Shown here in pieces: positions 1-7,060 of a stretch of DNA of 64,000 bases. Below the pieces are notes generated by a model. That model saw only the letters and a program-made list of their open reading frames with translations, was not told where the DNA came from and searched no databases. Source of the stretch: Pseudothauera nasutitermitis (GTDB taxonomy: Bacteria > Pseudomonadota > Gammaproteobacteria > Burkholderiales > Rhodocyclaceae); the NCBI RefSeq assembly GCF_004801295.1, contig NZ_SSOC01000001.1, forward strand, positions 682,001 through 746,000, written 5' to 3'. The position numbers and the translations under genes are program-made. Every line of letters begins with the position of its first letter. The first letter of the stretch is position 1.

Positions 1-1
1 G

Positions 2-1789
2 CCGGCCGTGGTGACGGTGACCCTGGCGCTGGGCATGCACCGCATGGCGCGCCGCAACGTCATCGTGAAGCGGCTGGCGGCGGTGGAGACGCTGGGCTGC
101 ACCTCGGTGATCTGCTCGGACAAAACCGGCACGCTGACCCTCAACCGCATGACCGCGCGTGCGCTGTTCTGCTTCGGCCGCCGGCACGCGGTGGAGGGCG
201 AGGGCTACGACGTCGAGGGGTGCATCGCTGCGGAGGAAGGCGAGGCAGAGGCCCTGCGCCTGGCGCTGCTGCCCGCCGCGCTGTGCGAGGACGCGCGCCT
301 GCGCGACGGGCAATTGATCGGCGACCCGACCGAAGGCGCCTTGCTGGCGCTGGCGGCCAAGGGCGGCGTGGAGCGTGCCCGCGAGGCCGAACGCATGCCG
401 CGCTGCGCGGAGATTCCGTTCGATTCCGCCTACAAATTCATGGCGACCTTCCACCGCAGCGGCAACGAAGTGGTGGTGTGGATCAAGGGCGCACCGGACG
501 TGCTGGTCGGCCGCGCGGTGAAGGTGCTCGGCGAGGACGGCAAGTCGCGCGCGCTGGAATCCGCGGACCGCCAGCAGTTGCTGGAAGAGAACCAGGCGCT
601 GGCCGCCGAGGGCATGCGTGTGCTGGCCCTGGCCGCGCGACGCGTGCCGGCGGCCGATTTCGACCCGCAGGGCGACCTGATGCGCTGGGTGGATGAGCTG
701 ACCGTGTTCGCCCTGGTCGGCATCGTCGATCCGCCACGCGCCTCGGCGCGTGCTTCCATCGAGGAATGCCACGCGGCCGGCGTGCGGGTGAAAATGATCA
801 CCGGCGACCACCCGCTCACCGCCGCGGCCATCGCCCGCGAGCTGGGCATGTCCGGCGAGGTGTGCGAGGGGCGCGAACTCGATGGCCTGAGTGACGAACA
901 GCTCGACGAACGGGTGGACAACTGCGCGGTGTTCGCGCGCGTGGCGCCCAAGCACAAGCAGCGCATCGTCGAGGCCCTGCAGCGGCGCGGGCACGTGGTG
1001 GCAATGACCGGCGACGGGGTCAATGACGCGCCCGCGCTGAAGAGCGCCGACATCGGCGTGGCGATGGGCATCACCGGCACCGAGGTCACCAAGGAAGCCG
1101 CCACGCTGGTGCTCACCGACGACAACTTCGCCTCCATCGTGCGCGCGGTGCGCGAAGGGCGCACGATCTACGAGAACATCGTCAAATTCGTGCGCTTCCA
1201 GCTGTCCACCAACATCGGCGCCATCCTCACCGTGCTGGGCGCGCCGCTGTTCGGCTTCGCCACGCCGTTCACCGCCGTGCAGATCCTCTGGGTGAACATC
1301 ATCATGGACGGCCCGCCGGCGATGACCCTGGGCGTGGAGCCGGCGCGCCCCGGCATCATGACGCAGCCGCCGCGCGCGCAGGACGCGGCCATCCTCTCCA
1401 TGGAACGCATGTGGCGCATCGGCCTGTACGGCCTGACCATGGCCGTGGGCACGCTGAGCGTGTATGCCTGGGCGCTGGGCGGCGGGGACGTGGCCCATGC
1501 CACCACGCTGGCGTTCACCACCTTCGTGCTGTTCCAGTTCTTCAACATCTTCAACGCGCGCAACGAGCACGGCAGCGCCTTCAACGCGCAGTTCTTCAGC
1601 AACGGCAAGCTGTGGCTGGCGCTGCTGGGCGTGGTGGTGCTGCAGGCCGTGGTGGTGCATTGGACGCCGGCGCAGGCGGTGTTCGACACCGTGGATCTTT
1701 CCGCGCGGGACTGGGTGGTGGCCGCCGTGGTGGCCTCCAGCACGCTGTTCCTGGAGGAGATCCGCAAGTTCGCGCTGCGCGGGTGGTGA
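2..1789 (+). CDS. Cation-translocating P-type ATPase, calcium type, 5'-truncated by the window edge
   Basis: This is the C-terminal two-thirds of a P2-type cation pump in the inner membrane. The reading frame is open from base 2 and begins in the conserved PAVVTVTLALG stretch that ends transmembrane helix 4, so the true start lies upstream of the window. The phosphorylated aspartate lies in CSDKTGTLT (Asp codon 119-121). The hinge TGDGVNDAPALKSADIGVAMG and the helix-6 segment NIIMDGPPAMTLGVEP are intact. The Asn and Asp in that last segment match calcium-ATPase ligand positions, so Ca2+ or Mn2+ is the likeliest substrate. Family is clear; the ion is inferred. Confidence 0.93.
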   Translation, partial: PAVVTVTLALGMHRMARRNVIVKRLAAVETLGCTSVICSDKTGTLTLNRMTARALFCFGRRHAVEGEGYDVEGCIAAEEGEAEALRLALLPAALCEDARLRDGQLIGDPTEGALLALAAKGGVERAREAERMPRCAEIPFDSAYKFMATFHRSGNEVVVWIKGAPDVLVGRAVKVLGEDGKSRALESADRQQLLEENQALAAEGMRVLALAARRVPAADFDPQGDLMRWVDELTVFALVGIVDPPRASARASIEECHAAGVRVKMITGDHPLTAAAIARELGMSGEVCEGRELDGLSDEQLDERVDNCAVFARVAPKHKQRIVEALQRRGHVVAMTGDGVNDAPALKSADIGVAMGITGTEVTKEAATLVLTDDNFASIVRAVREGRTIYENIVKFVRFQLSTNIGAILTVLGAPLFGFATPFTAVQILWVNIIMDGPPAMTLGVEPARPGIMTQPPRAQDAAILSMERMWRIGLYGLTMAVGTLSVYAWALGGGDVAHATTLAFTTFVLFQFFNIFNARNEHGSAFNAQFFSNGKLWLALLGVVVLQAVVVHWTPAQAVFDTVDLSARDWVVAAVVASSTLFLEEIRKFALRGW

Positions 1790-1830
1790 CGGCGGGCGCC
1801 CCGGCCGCCGCGCGGCGCTGAGGGCGCGGC

Positions 1831-2289
1831 GTGCATCCCCCGGACATGCTGGCCTATGGCGGCCTGTGGCTGTCTGCATTCGGTGCGGCCACGCTGCTGC
1901 CCTTGCAGTCGGAAAGCGTGCTCGCCGGCCTGCTCGCGCTCGGCGAGCAGCCGGCCTGGGCCTTGCTGGCGGTGGCCACCTTCGGCAACGTGCTGGGCTC
2001 GGTGGTGAATTGGCTGCTCGGACGCTACCTCGAGCACTGGCGCGGGCGGCGCTGGTTTCCGGTGAGCGAGGCGCAGCTGGCCGCCGCGCAGGCGCGCTAC
2101 CGCAGGTTCGGGCGCTGGTCGCTGCTGCTGAGCTGGGTGCCGGTGATCGGCGATCCGCTCACCGTGGTGGCCGGGCTGATGCGCGAGCCGCTGCCCAGCT
2201 TCGTGGCCATCGTCACGCTGGCCAAGCTGGGGCGCTATCTGGCGGTCGCGGCGGCGGTGTTCGGCGTGCTCGGGGATGGAGCGTCCTAG
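1831..2289 (+). CDS. YqaA/DedA-like small inner-membrane protein
   Basis: The 152-residue product is strongly hydrophobic, with about four membrane segments. It resembles the short YqaA branch of the SNARE-associated/DedA superfamily: the [17 protein letters not shown] helix and the later [18 protein letters not shown] segment match the re-entrant loop motif (G-x-x-x-G followed by P-x-x-G-D) of that group. I chose the GTG at 1831; an ATG at 1846 is an alternative. It follows the ATPase gene by 41 bp on the same strand and overlaps the end of def on the other strand by 4 bp. Physiological role is not known; relatives affect envelope lipid carriers. Confidence 0.8.
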   Translation: MHPPDMLAYGGLWLSAFGAATLLPLQSESVLAGLLALGEQPAWALLAVATFGNVLGSVVNWLLGRYLEHWRGRRWFPVSEAQLAAAQARYRRFGRWSLLLSWVPVIGDPLTVVAGLMREPLPSFVAIVTLAKLGRYLAVAAAVFGVLGDGAS

Positions 2290-2822
2290 TCGTCTGCGTT
2301 GGCGTCCAGGTCGGGAAACAGCACGTCGGTGAAGCCGAAACGGCTGAAATCGCGCACCCGCATGGGGTAGAGCGTGCCGAACAGATGATCGCATTCGTGC
2401 TGCACCACGCGGGCGTGGAAACCGTCGGCCTCGCGCTCGATGGGCTGGCCGAGCGGATCGAAACCGCTGTAGTGGATGCGCCGGTGGCGCGGTACCACGC
2501 CGCGCAGGCCGGGCACCGACAGGCAGCCTTCCCAGTCCTCCTCGGTTTCCTCGTCGAGCACGACGATGCTCGGGTTGAGCAGCACCGTGGTGGGTACCGG
2601 CGGTGCGTCCGGGTAGCGCGCGCTGCGCTCGAAGCCGAAGATCACCACCTGCAGATTCACGCCGATCTGCGGCGCGGCAAGGCCCACGCCGCCCGCGTCG
2701 CGCATGGTGTCGAACAGGTCGGCGACCAGTTCGTGCAGTGCCGGCGTGTCGAATTCGCCCACCGGCTCGGCGTGGCGCAGCAGGCGCGGATCGCCCATGC
2801 GCAGGATGGTTCGGACGGCCAT
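2286..2822 (-). CDS. def: Peptide deformylase
   Basis: This enzyme removes the formyl group from the N-terminal methionine of new proteins. All three family motifs are present: GVGLAAPQ (residues 45-52), EGCLS (98-102) and HECDH (142-146). Cys100, His142 and His146 are the metal ligands and Glu143 the catalytic base. The length of 178 residues is normal. It is not in the usual def-fmt pair; instead it sits 15 bp downstream of a cupin gene on the same strand, so it may be a second deformylase in the genome. The downstream end overlaps the convergent membrane-protein gene by 4 bp. Confidence 0.96.
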   Translation of the reverse strand: MAVRTILRMGDPRLLRHAEPVGEFDTPALHELVADLFDTMRDAGGVGLAAPQIGVNLQVVIFGFERSARYPDAPPVPTTVLLNPSIVVLDEETEEDWEGCLSVPGLRGVVPRHRRIHYSGFDPLGQPIEREADGFHARVVQHECDHLFGTLYPMRVRDFSRFGFTDVLFPDLDANADD

Positions 2823-2837
2823 CGTCGATCCTCCGGG

Positions 2838-3206
2838 TCAGGTGCCGCCGCCGGGGCGGCGGACGAACACGTAGTGCTTGGTTACCGGCTCCAGCACCTC
2901 GAACAGGCCCTGGAAGCCGGACGGAATCACGCAGGCCTCGCCGGGACCGAATTCACGCGCCTCGCCGGCCGCGTCGGTGATGCGGAGGCGCCCGGCGAGC
3001 ACATGGAAGAACTCGTCGGTGCCTTCGACGAAGGCGATGCGCCACGCGCCCGGCTCGCACGACCAGGTGCCGGCCGACATGCCGTCGCGCTCGAAATGGT
3101 TCCAGGTGGTGCGCAGCGGATTGCCGCGCTCCAGGCGTTCGGGGCGGGGGCGGTCGAATTCGGCGGGTGTGGCCGCGCCGGTGAAGCAGGTCAGGGCAGG
3201 GTGCAT
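2838..3206 (-). CDS. Small cupin-domain protein (ureidoglycine/EutQ-like cupin family)
   Basis: The 122-residue protein is a single cupin barrel. Visible family features are the first strand motif ending GTDEFFHVLAGRLRITD and the second motif FGPGEACVIPSGFQGLFEVLEP, as in the DUF861 type of cupin used for binding small organic acids or metals. I chose the ATG at 3206 because upstream sequence in this frame belongs to the intergenic region and the opposite-strand gene. It is 15 bp upstream of def and probably cotranscribed with it. The substrate cannot be told from the sequence. Confidence 0.8.
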   Translation of the reverse strand: MHPALTCFTGAATPAEFDRPRPERLERGNPLRTTWNHFERDGMSAGTWSCEPGAWRIAFVEGTDEFFHVLAGRLRITDAAGEAREFGPGEACVIPSGFQGLFEVLEPVTKHYVFVRRPGGGT

Positions 3207-3320
3207 GGCGATCGGGCGGAAAGGACTGCCACCGATTGTAGCGGCGTGCGCGGACTCGCGCGCGGTGGGGGGCTGGCGTATCCTGCCAGCCCGTTCCATT
3301 GCATGGTCCATCATTCGCCC

Positions 3321-3884
3321 ATGAGTTTCCGCACGCCCGTCGCACTGCCGAAGTCCTACCTTTTGCTCAATCATGGCCCGCTCACGCTGGTGAGCAGCGC
3401 GGCCGGTGGCCGCAAGAACGTCATGGCCGCATCGTGGGCAATGCCGGTGGATTTCGATCCGCCCAAGGTCGCGGTGGTCATCGACCGCAACACGTTGACC
3501 CGCGAACTGGTCGAGGCCAGCGGGGAATTCGTGCTCAACATCCCCGCGCGCCACATCGCGCGCGAAGCGCTGGAAGCCGGTTCGCGCAGCGGGCGGGAGG
3601 GCGACAAGCTGGCCGCGCTGGGGCTCGGCCACGCGCCCGCTTCGCAGGTCGGCGCGCCGCTGATCGAAGGTTGCCTGGGCTGGCTGGAGTGCCGCGTGCT
3701 GCCGGAGCCGGACAACCACCGCAAGCATGATCTGTTCGTCGCCGAGGTGGTTGCCGCGTGGGCCGATCCCCGCGTGTTCGACAACGGCCGCTGGCGCTTC
3801 CACGACGATCAACTGCGTACCGTGCATTACAGCGCCGGCGGGCATTTCTTCGCCACCGGGGAAGGCTTCGACATCCCGATCTGA
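3321..3884 (+). CDS. Flavin reductase-like domain protein
   Basis: The 187-residue product belongs to the flavin reductase/FMN-binding split-barrel family that is related to the small reductase components of two-component monooxygenases. Characteristic parts are the N-terminal PLTLVSSAAGGRKNVMAASWAMPVDFDPPKVAVVID region, which forms the flavin site, and the C-terminal HFFATGEGF region. An ATG at 3303 would add six residues; neither start has a convincing ribosome-binding site. It is transcribed away from the cupin/def pair and is followed by the tRNA-Gly promoter. No partner oxygenase is adjacent, so the reaction is unknown. Confidence 0.8.
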   Translation: MSFRTPVALPKSYLLLNHGPLTLVSSAAGGRKNVMAASWAMPVDFDPPKVAVVIDRNTLTRELVEASGEFVLNIPARHIAREALEAGSRSGREGDKLAALGLGHAPASQVGAPLIEGCLGWLECRVLPEPDNHRKHDLFVAEVVAAWADPRVFDNGRWRFHDDQLRTVHYSAGGHFFATGEGFDIPI

Positions 3885-3956
3885 GCGTTTCCGGCACGTG
3901 CCGGGCGGGAGGCCGGGGGCTCTTCAGAGCACGGCTGCATGCCGTTCTCGGGGGTG

Positions 3957-3985
3957 TTGCATGGTGCCCGGAAGCACGGTATAGT
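3957..3985 (+). promoter_or_regulatory. Sigma-70-type promoter of tRNA-Gly
   Basis: TTGCAT at 3957-3962 and TATAGT at 3980-3985 are separated by 17 bp and end 29 bp before the mature tRNA, which is the arrangement expected for a strong housekeeping promoter. Confidence 0.7.
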
Positions 3986-4014
3986 TCGCCCCCTGTCGCG
4001 CAAGGCGACACCAC

Positions 4015-4090
4015 GCGGGAATAGCTCAGTTGGTAGAGCGCAACCTTGCCAAGGTTGAGGTCGCGAGTTCGAGACTCGTTTCCCGCTCCA
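4015..4090 (+). tRNA. tRNA-Gly (GCC anticodon)
   Basis: The acceptor stem GCGGGAA pairs with TTCCCGC, the D-arm holds AGCTCAGTTGGTAGAGC, the T-loop is TTCGAGA, and CCA is encoded at 4088-4090. The anticodon GCC is at 4048-4050. The gene is the classic chromosomal target of ICEclc-family elements, whose attachment site is the 3' end of tRNA-Gly(GCC). A remnant of such an element starts directly downstream. Confidence 0.97.
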
Positions 4091-4133
4091 GAATTTGATC
4101 TGCAGACGTCCACTGAAGTCTGCATGTCGTTGG

Positions 4134-4158
4134 AAAATGGGGCGAAAGCCCCATTTTT
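4134..4158 (+). terminator. Rho-independent terminator after tRNA-Gly
   Basis: A 10-bp stem (AAAATGGGGC with its complement GCCCCATTTT) closed by a GAAA tetraloop runs into a T-tract. It lies 44 bp past the tRNA and before the integrase remnant. Confidence 0.85.
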
Positions 4159-4315
4159 CATTCCGGCGAAGGCCACCGGAATCCACCCGCAGCCACGACT
4201 TTTTAGTCCATTTCTTAGTCCATGTTTGCGGGGGACGACGGACCCGGATTCCTGCTGGCGGAGCGAGAGGAGCGTGACGAGCATCCAGCCCTGACTCATG
4301 TTCAGGAGCTCAAGC

Positions 4316-4660
4316 ATGGCACTCTCAGATCTGGCCGTCCGGCAGGCCAGGACCACCGGCAAGGCCTACACCCTCGGCGACATCGACGGCCTTTCCCTCC
4401 ACGTTTCGCCCAAGGGCGGCAGGTGCTGGCACTTTCGCTACTGCTGGGCCGGCAAGCAAAAGCGTATCTCACTCGGCACCTACCCGGAAGTCAGCCTTCG
4501 GGAGGCTCGTGGCCTGCGCGATGAAGCGCGCGCCTTGCTGGCCAAGGGCATCAATCCCCGGGTTCATCGCAAGCGGAAGCGCCAGGCCGTGCGCCTGGCA
4601 TCAGTCAACACCTTCAATGCGGTGTATCTCCTGTGGCTTGAGCACCGCAAGTCCGAGTAG
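4316..4660 (+). pseudogene. int: Tyrosine recombinase/integrase (P4 type), N-terminal fragment
   Basis: The 114-codon frame encodes the N-terminal arm-DNA-binding domain of P4-like site-specific integrases (DUF4102): it starts MALSDLAVRQARTTGKAY, continues through DGLSLHVSPKGGRCWHFRY and ends with the LGTYPEVSLREARGLRDEARALLAKGINP helix. A full integrase is about 400-650 residues, so the core-binding and catalytic domains with the R-H-R-Y residues are gone. The frame stops exactly where the opposite-strand PFL_4669 remnant begins, which marks a deletion junction near 4650-4660. The intact protein would have integrated the element into the adjacent tRNA-Gly. Confidence 0.88.
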
Positions 4661-4851
4661 GGATCGTCCTGCTCGGCGCCACGCTTCATCTTGTTCATGA
4701 CGGCGATGAAGCCGTTCAGGCCGACGATGCCCGGTTTGCCTTCGGCGGGCGCGCGGCCGTGCCAGATGCGCGAAGCGTGGTGGGTGTGCAGCGTCAGCGA
4801 CATCGCGCTGCGCAGCGATCCGAGATTGAGCTGCAGGGGTTCGGTGGCCAT
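4650..4851 (-). pseudogene. ICE protein of the PFL_4669 (TIGR03761) family, N-terminal fragment
   Basis: Reading from the ATG at 4851, about 66 residues match the N-terminus of the conserved ICE core protein PFL_4669: MATEPLQLNLGSLRSAM, then LTLHTHHASRIWHGRAPAEG and GFIAVMNKMKRGAEQDDPYSD. Homology then stops at the junction with the integrase remnant, while the frame continues in shadow sequence. Intact members are about 250 residues, so three quarters of the gene are deleted. Its role in the parent elements is unknown, but it is a marker of the ICEclc/PAGI-2 class. Recognition is from memory of the family, without an alignment. Confidence 0.72.
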
Positions 4852-4967
4852 GGAAGGCGGCTCGCGGTAGTGAAACGAGTCGCCAGCTTCCGCGGGGGGC
4901 GGAAGGCGGTCAGTCAACAAAACGCATCATGTGCCAGCCGGTTTGCCGGACGGCGGAAGGCCAGCCG

Positions 4968-5015
4968 CTCCAGCTATACCAGTGGTATAGCTCCACCAAG
5001 CGCCAGGGACATCCA
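4968..5015 (+). repeat. Left arm of 48-bp inverted repeat flanking parDE
   Basis: This 48-bp segment matches the reverse complement of 5794-5841 at 44 of 48 positions by eye. It contains a 19-bp perfect palindrome with a 3-nt centre, GCTATACCAGTGGTATAGC at 4973-4991. A weaker related palindrome, ACACCGGTGGTATCG, follows just inside at about 5018-5032. The two arms bound an 874-bp unit whose only genes are parE and parD. Confidence 0.88.
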
Positions 5016-5062
5016 TGACACCGGTGGTATCGCATTGCCCGGCGGTGGAAATGTGCGCCGGG

Positions 5063-5428
5063 CTATTCCCAGGACGCCTCGGGGTCCAGATGGCGCGCCA
5101 GTTCCATGGCGTCGTGCAGGACCCGGCCGATGACGACCAAGCCGTTTTCTGCGCGGTAGATCAGGAAGTGTCTGGGACGGCGCACGATGCCGGTTTCCGT
5201 GCGGGCGCGTTCCCGGCTCAGGCGCAGGTGCCAGGAGCGGATCCCGGCGCCGAGTTCCGGCCGTTCGATGCTGCCGACCCGATCCGGCTGGGCGGCGATG
5301 TCGCGCAGCGCGGCGATGACCAGCACCTCATAGCGTTTGCGCGCCGCTTCGCCGAAATGTGCGTGCGTCCAGGCCAGGATGTCGATGAGGTCGGCCTGGG
5401 CTGCGGCGGAGAGGCGATAGCGGGCCAT
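5063..5428 (-). CDS. parE: ParE/RelE-superfamily toxin
   Basis: The 121-residue protein has the layout of ParE toxins: an N-terminal MARYRLSAAAQADLIDILAWTHAHFGEAARKRY helical hairpin and a C-terminal beta-sheet ending in the RRPRHFLIYRAENGLVVIGRVLHDAMELARHL strand-turn-strand. ParE proteins poison DNA gyrase; the closely related RelE proteins cut mRNA on the ribosome. The start codon at 5428 abuts the end of the antitoxin gene, giving coupled translation. The module lies within the ICE scar between 48-bp inverted repeats and looks intact, which contrasts with the decay around it. Confidence 0.9.
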   Translation of the reverse strand: MARYRLSAAAQADLIDILAWTHAHFGEAARKRYEVLVIAALRDIAAQPDRVGSIERPELGAGIRSWHLRLSRERARTETGIVRRPRHFLIYRAENGLVVIGRVLHDAMELARHLDPEASWE

Positions 5429-5718
5429 CAGCCTGCGGTACGTCCTTGAACGGCGGCCTGCTGCCCCAGTTGCCCGATGAAGTCTTCGAGCCGGTCATCG
5501 TCGACGTCCACATAGCGACCGGCGGTGACGTCGGCCCAGCCCTTGTCGGCGGCCTCCTGCAGCGCCTTGAGCCTGGCCGCTTCGAGCCGTTCGCGCTGCT
5601 CGATCAGGCGCAGGCCTTCGCGCAGCACTTCACTGGCGTTCTGGTAGCGCCCCGACAGTACCAGGGCTTCGACAAAATCGTGTTGATGCTCGCTGAGCAC
5701 CACGTTGCGCGTCGGCAT
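5428..5718 (-). CDS. parD: ParD-family antitoxin
   Basis: The 96-residue protein starts MPTRNVVLSEHQHDFVEALV and carries the SGRYQNASEVLREGLRLIEQRE ribbon-helix-helix region typical of CC2985/ParD antitoxins, followed by an acidic, flexible tail that normally binds the toxin. It is encoded first in the operon and overlaps the toxin start by one base. ParD antitoxins bind ParE and repress their own promoter. The promoter should lie between 5719 and the right inverted-repeat arm at 5794, a 75-bp space that is relatively AT-rich. Confidence 0.92.
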   Translation of the reverse strand: MPTRNVVLSEHQHDFVEALVLSGRYQNASEVLREGLRLIEQRERLEAARLKALQEAADKGWADVTAGRYVDVDDDRLEDFIGQLGQQAAVQGRTAG

Positions 5719-5768
5719 GGCGGGCGGCTCCCGTAACGAAACGATCCAAACATAGCAGGACTGGCAGA

Positions 5769-6014
5769 TTATGCCAATACGCCGCGCAGCGGCTGGATAT
5801 CCCTGGTGCTTGGTGGAGCCATACCACTGATATAGCTGGAGTGGCCGCCGGGTGCGCGGCTGGCCAGGTCGTAGTAGGACGACAGCGTGGGCTGCACGTC
5901 CAGATCCAGCAGCAGCACGCGCAGGTCGGCGTCGGCCATGAAACCGCCAAGATTGGCGGCAATGGTCGTCTTGCCCACGCCGCCCTTGGTCGAAATGATC
6001 GACATCACCTGCAT
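5769..6014 (-). pseudogene. parA: ICE-encoded ParA ATPase, N-terminal fragment
   Basis: From the ATG at 6014, preceded by a GAGGAG ribosome-binding site, the frame encodes a ParA/MinD-type deviant Walker A motif, [18 protein letters not shown], and the following LLLDLDVQPTLSSYYDLASRAPGG region. Homology ends after about 58 residues, precisely at the outer end of the 48-bp repeat arm (5841), and the remaining codons are read out of the repeat to a stop at 5769. Full-length ParA of ICEclc-family elements is about 290 residues and is encoded near the right end of the element, agreeing with this position and orientation. Confidence 0.85.
5794..5841 (-). repeat. Right arm of 48-bp inverted repeat flanking parDE
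   Basis: This is the inverted partner of 4968-5015. The four differences are all transitions, and the internal palindrome is slightly eroded (CTATATCAGTGGTATGG on this strand). Its outer end coincides with the point where homology of the parA remnant ends, so the repeat-bounded unit interrupts or replaces parA sequence here. Confidence 0.88.
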
Positions 6015-6038
6015 GAGGCTGCTCCTCGTGGAATTTTG

Positions 6039-6488
6039 ACGGAAATCCTGGAAGTTCATGCCAGTATCCTTGATCGCGCCGACATGCTTGAAGGACTGCT
6101 TTCCCACGTGGTGGAGGTATCCATCCAGTTCTCGCGTCTCGAAAACGCGAGGCTCAGACTGGAGATACTGTCCGAAGCCACACGCAATACTCGCTTGGCC
6201 CGTATTGTGCGGGACTTCGATCAACGGACGCGGGAGAGCATGCTCAAGATATTGAAACGTATCGATGAATCGAGAGCCCCGTACTTGAGTGGCAACGCAA
6301 TCGAATCCCGGTTGGAGCTTCTCAGCGCTTTGGTGTCCGGCTTTCTCTCGCGTGCTGTGAAGGGGGGCCATGCCGACGAACATGATCTTCGGAAATCGCT
6401 TCGTCAGACCCTTCGTTTCATCCTGATGTCGGATGTTCCAGAGAAAAGCGTTCAGACAGGAGCGGTGGTGTCGCGAGGTCGGTCATAG
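6039..6488 (+). pseudogene. TetR-family regulator, C-terminal ligand-domain fragment
   Basis: About 150 codons encode the helical C-terminal domain of a TetR-type repressor, beginning near ILEVHASILDRADMLEGLLSHVVEV and running through the RLEILSEATRNTRLARIVRDFDQRTRESMLKIL helices to a natural stop at 6486-6488. The N-terminal helix-turn-helix domain is absent: upstream of 6039 the sequence belongs to the parA promoter side of the ICE scar. No start codon with a ribosome-binding site makes a sensible shorter gene. It was probably cut when the element arrived or decayed. Confidence 0.7.
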
Positions 6489-6572
6489 CCAGTATTTATG
6501 GAAATAACATGTGCGCTGAATCTTCAGTTGATCGTCCAAGTGCTGGCGTTTCGTCATGCGTTTGCGCGCAGG

Positions 6573-6758
6573 TGCTCCGACGAGCCCAACAGCTTCGGCC
6601 CGTGGCAGGCGCAAGCCCAGTTCGAGGAGCCGCCGCTGCGCCTGACCGGCGAAGCCAGGCACTGGTCCTGCCACCAGGACGACAGCAACTGCTTCGAGCA
6701 GCCGCGCAAACTGTTCCAACTGATGACGCCGGCACTGCAGGAGGCCCTGTCCGCCAAC
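6573..6758 (+). pseudogene. Monofunctional catalase, C-terminal-region fragment
   Basis: Sixty-two codons encode the typical late-catalase stretch: NSFGPWQAQAQFEEPPLRL, an eroded form of the H-W-N-H-R-x-D-D-D-Y-Y segment (here RHWSCHQDDSNCF), then QPRKLFQLMTPALQEALSANT. Heme-site and proximal tyrosine regions are missing on the 5' side and the extreme C-terminus on the 3' side, where the sequence joins a thiolase fragment within a few bases. It cannot make an active enzyme. Confidence 0.72.
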
Positions 6759-6762
6759 ACCG

Positions 6763-7014
6763 GCTATCATCGAATCCAACGAAGCGTTCGCGTCGCAGGC
6801 CACCGCCGTGAGCCGGGCCCTGGGATTCGACCCGGCGAAAGTGAATCCGAACGGCGGGGCGGTGGCGCTGGGGCACCCGGTCGGCGCGACCGGCTCGATC
6901 CTCGTCATCAAGATGCTTGCCGAACTGGAGCGGATTGACGGACGCTTCGGGTTGATGACCATGTGCATCGGTGGAGGGCAGGGGATCGCCCTGATCGTCG
7001 AGCGCATCGGTTGA
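6763..7014 (+). pseudogene. Acetyl-CoA acetyltransferase (thiolase), C-terminal fragment
   Basis: Eighty-three codons encode the end of a thiolase: IIESNEAFASQA (with the E-A-F-A active-site region), NPNGGAVALGHPVGATGSI (the H of G-H-P is catalytic), and GLMTMCIGGGQGIALIVERI before a natural stop at 7012-7014. The N-terminal half with the nucleophilic cysteine is missing, although the second catalytic cysteine (C-I-G-G-G) remains. It abuts a catalase fragment on its 5' side. The remnant lies 47 bp before pntA. Confidence 0.9.
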
Positions 7015-7060
7015 GCGGCGCGCTCTGCGCGGCCTGTTCCCATTCTCCAGGAGCGATCCG

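Larger units (their letters stand above)
4316..6014. mobile_element. Degenerate ICEclc-family integrative element scar at tRNA-Gly
   Basis: Three truncated genes typical of the ICEclc/PAGI/PFL_46xx element family remain in the order and orientation of the intact elements: a P4-type integrase next to tRNA-Gly(GCC), then a PFL_4669-family gene and parA on the opposite strand. The transfer and cargo regions are missing. The space between the PFL_4669 and parA remnants is filled by an inverted-repeat-bounded parDE module. No repeated copy of the tRNA 3' end was found on the right side, so the right attachment site appears lost. The right limit is set at the parA start and is approximate. Confidence 0.75.

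Noticed and set aside
1464-3884. Very long plus-strand open frame running through the ATPase end, the YqaA-like gene, def and the flavin-reductase gene
   Set aside because: Only its last 188 codons (from 3321) have a protein-like sequence; the rest is Arg/Gly/Ala-rich shadow of genes in other frames, a usual effect of high GC.
6012-6060. Right attachment site copy of the tRNA-Gly 3' end after parA
   Set aside because: Searched by eye for TTCCCGCTCCA and neighbours; no match in 5840-7060.
4100-6500. CRISPR array suspected because of repeated motifs near 4970-5030 and 5790-5840
   Set aside because: Only two repeat copies in inverted orientation, 800 bp apart, with genes between; no spacer periodicity.
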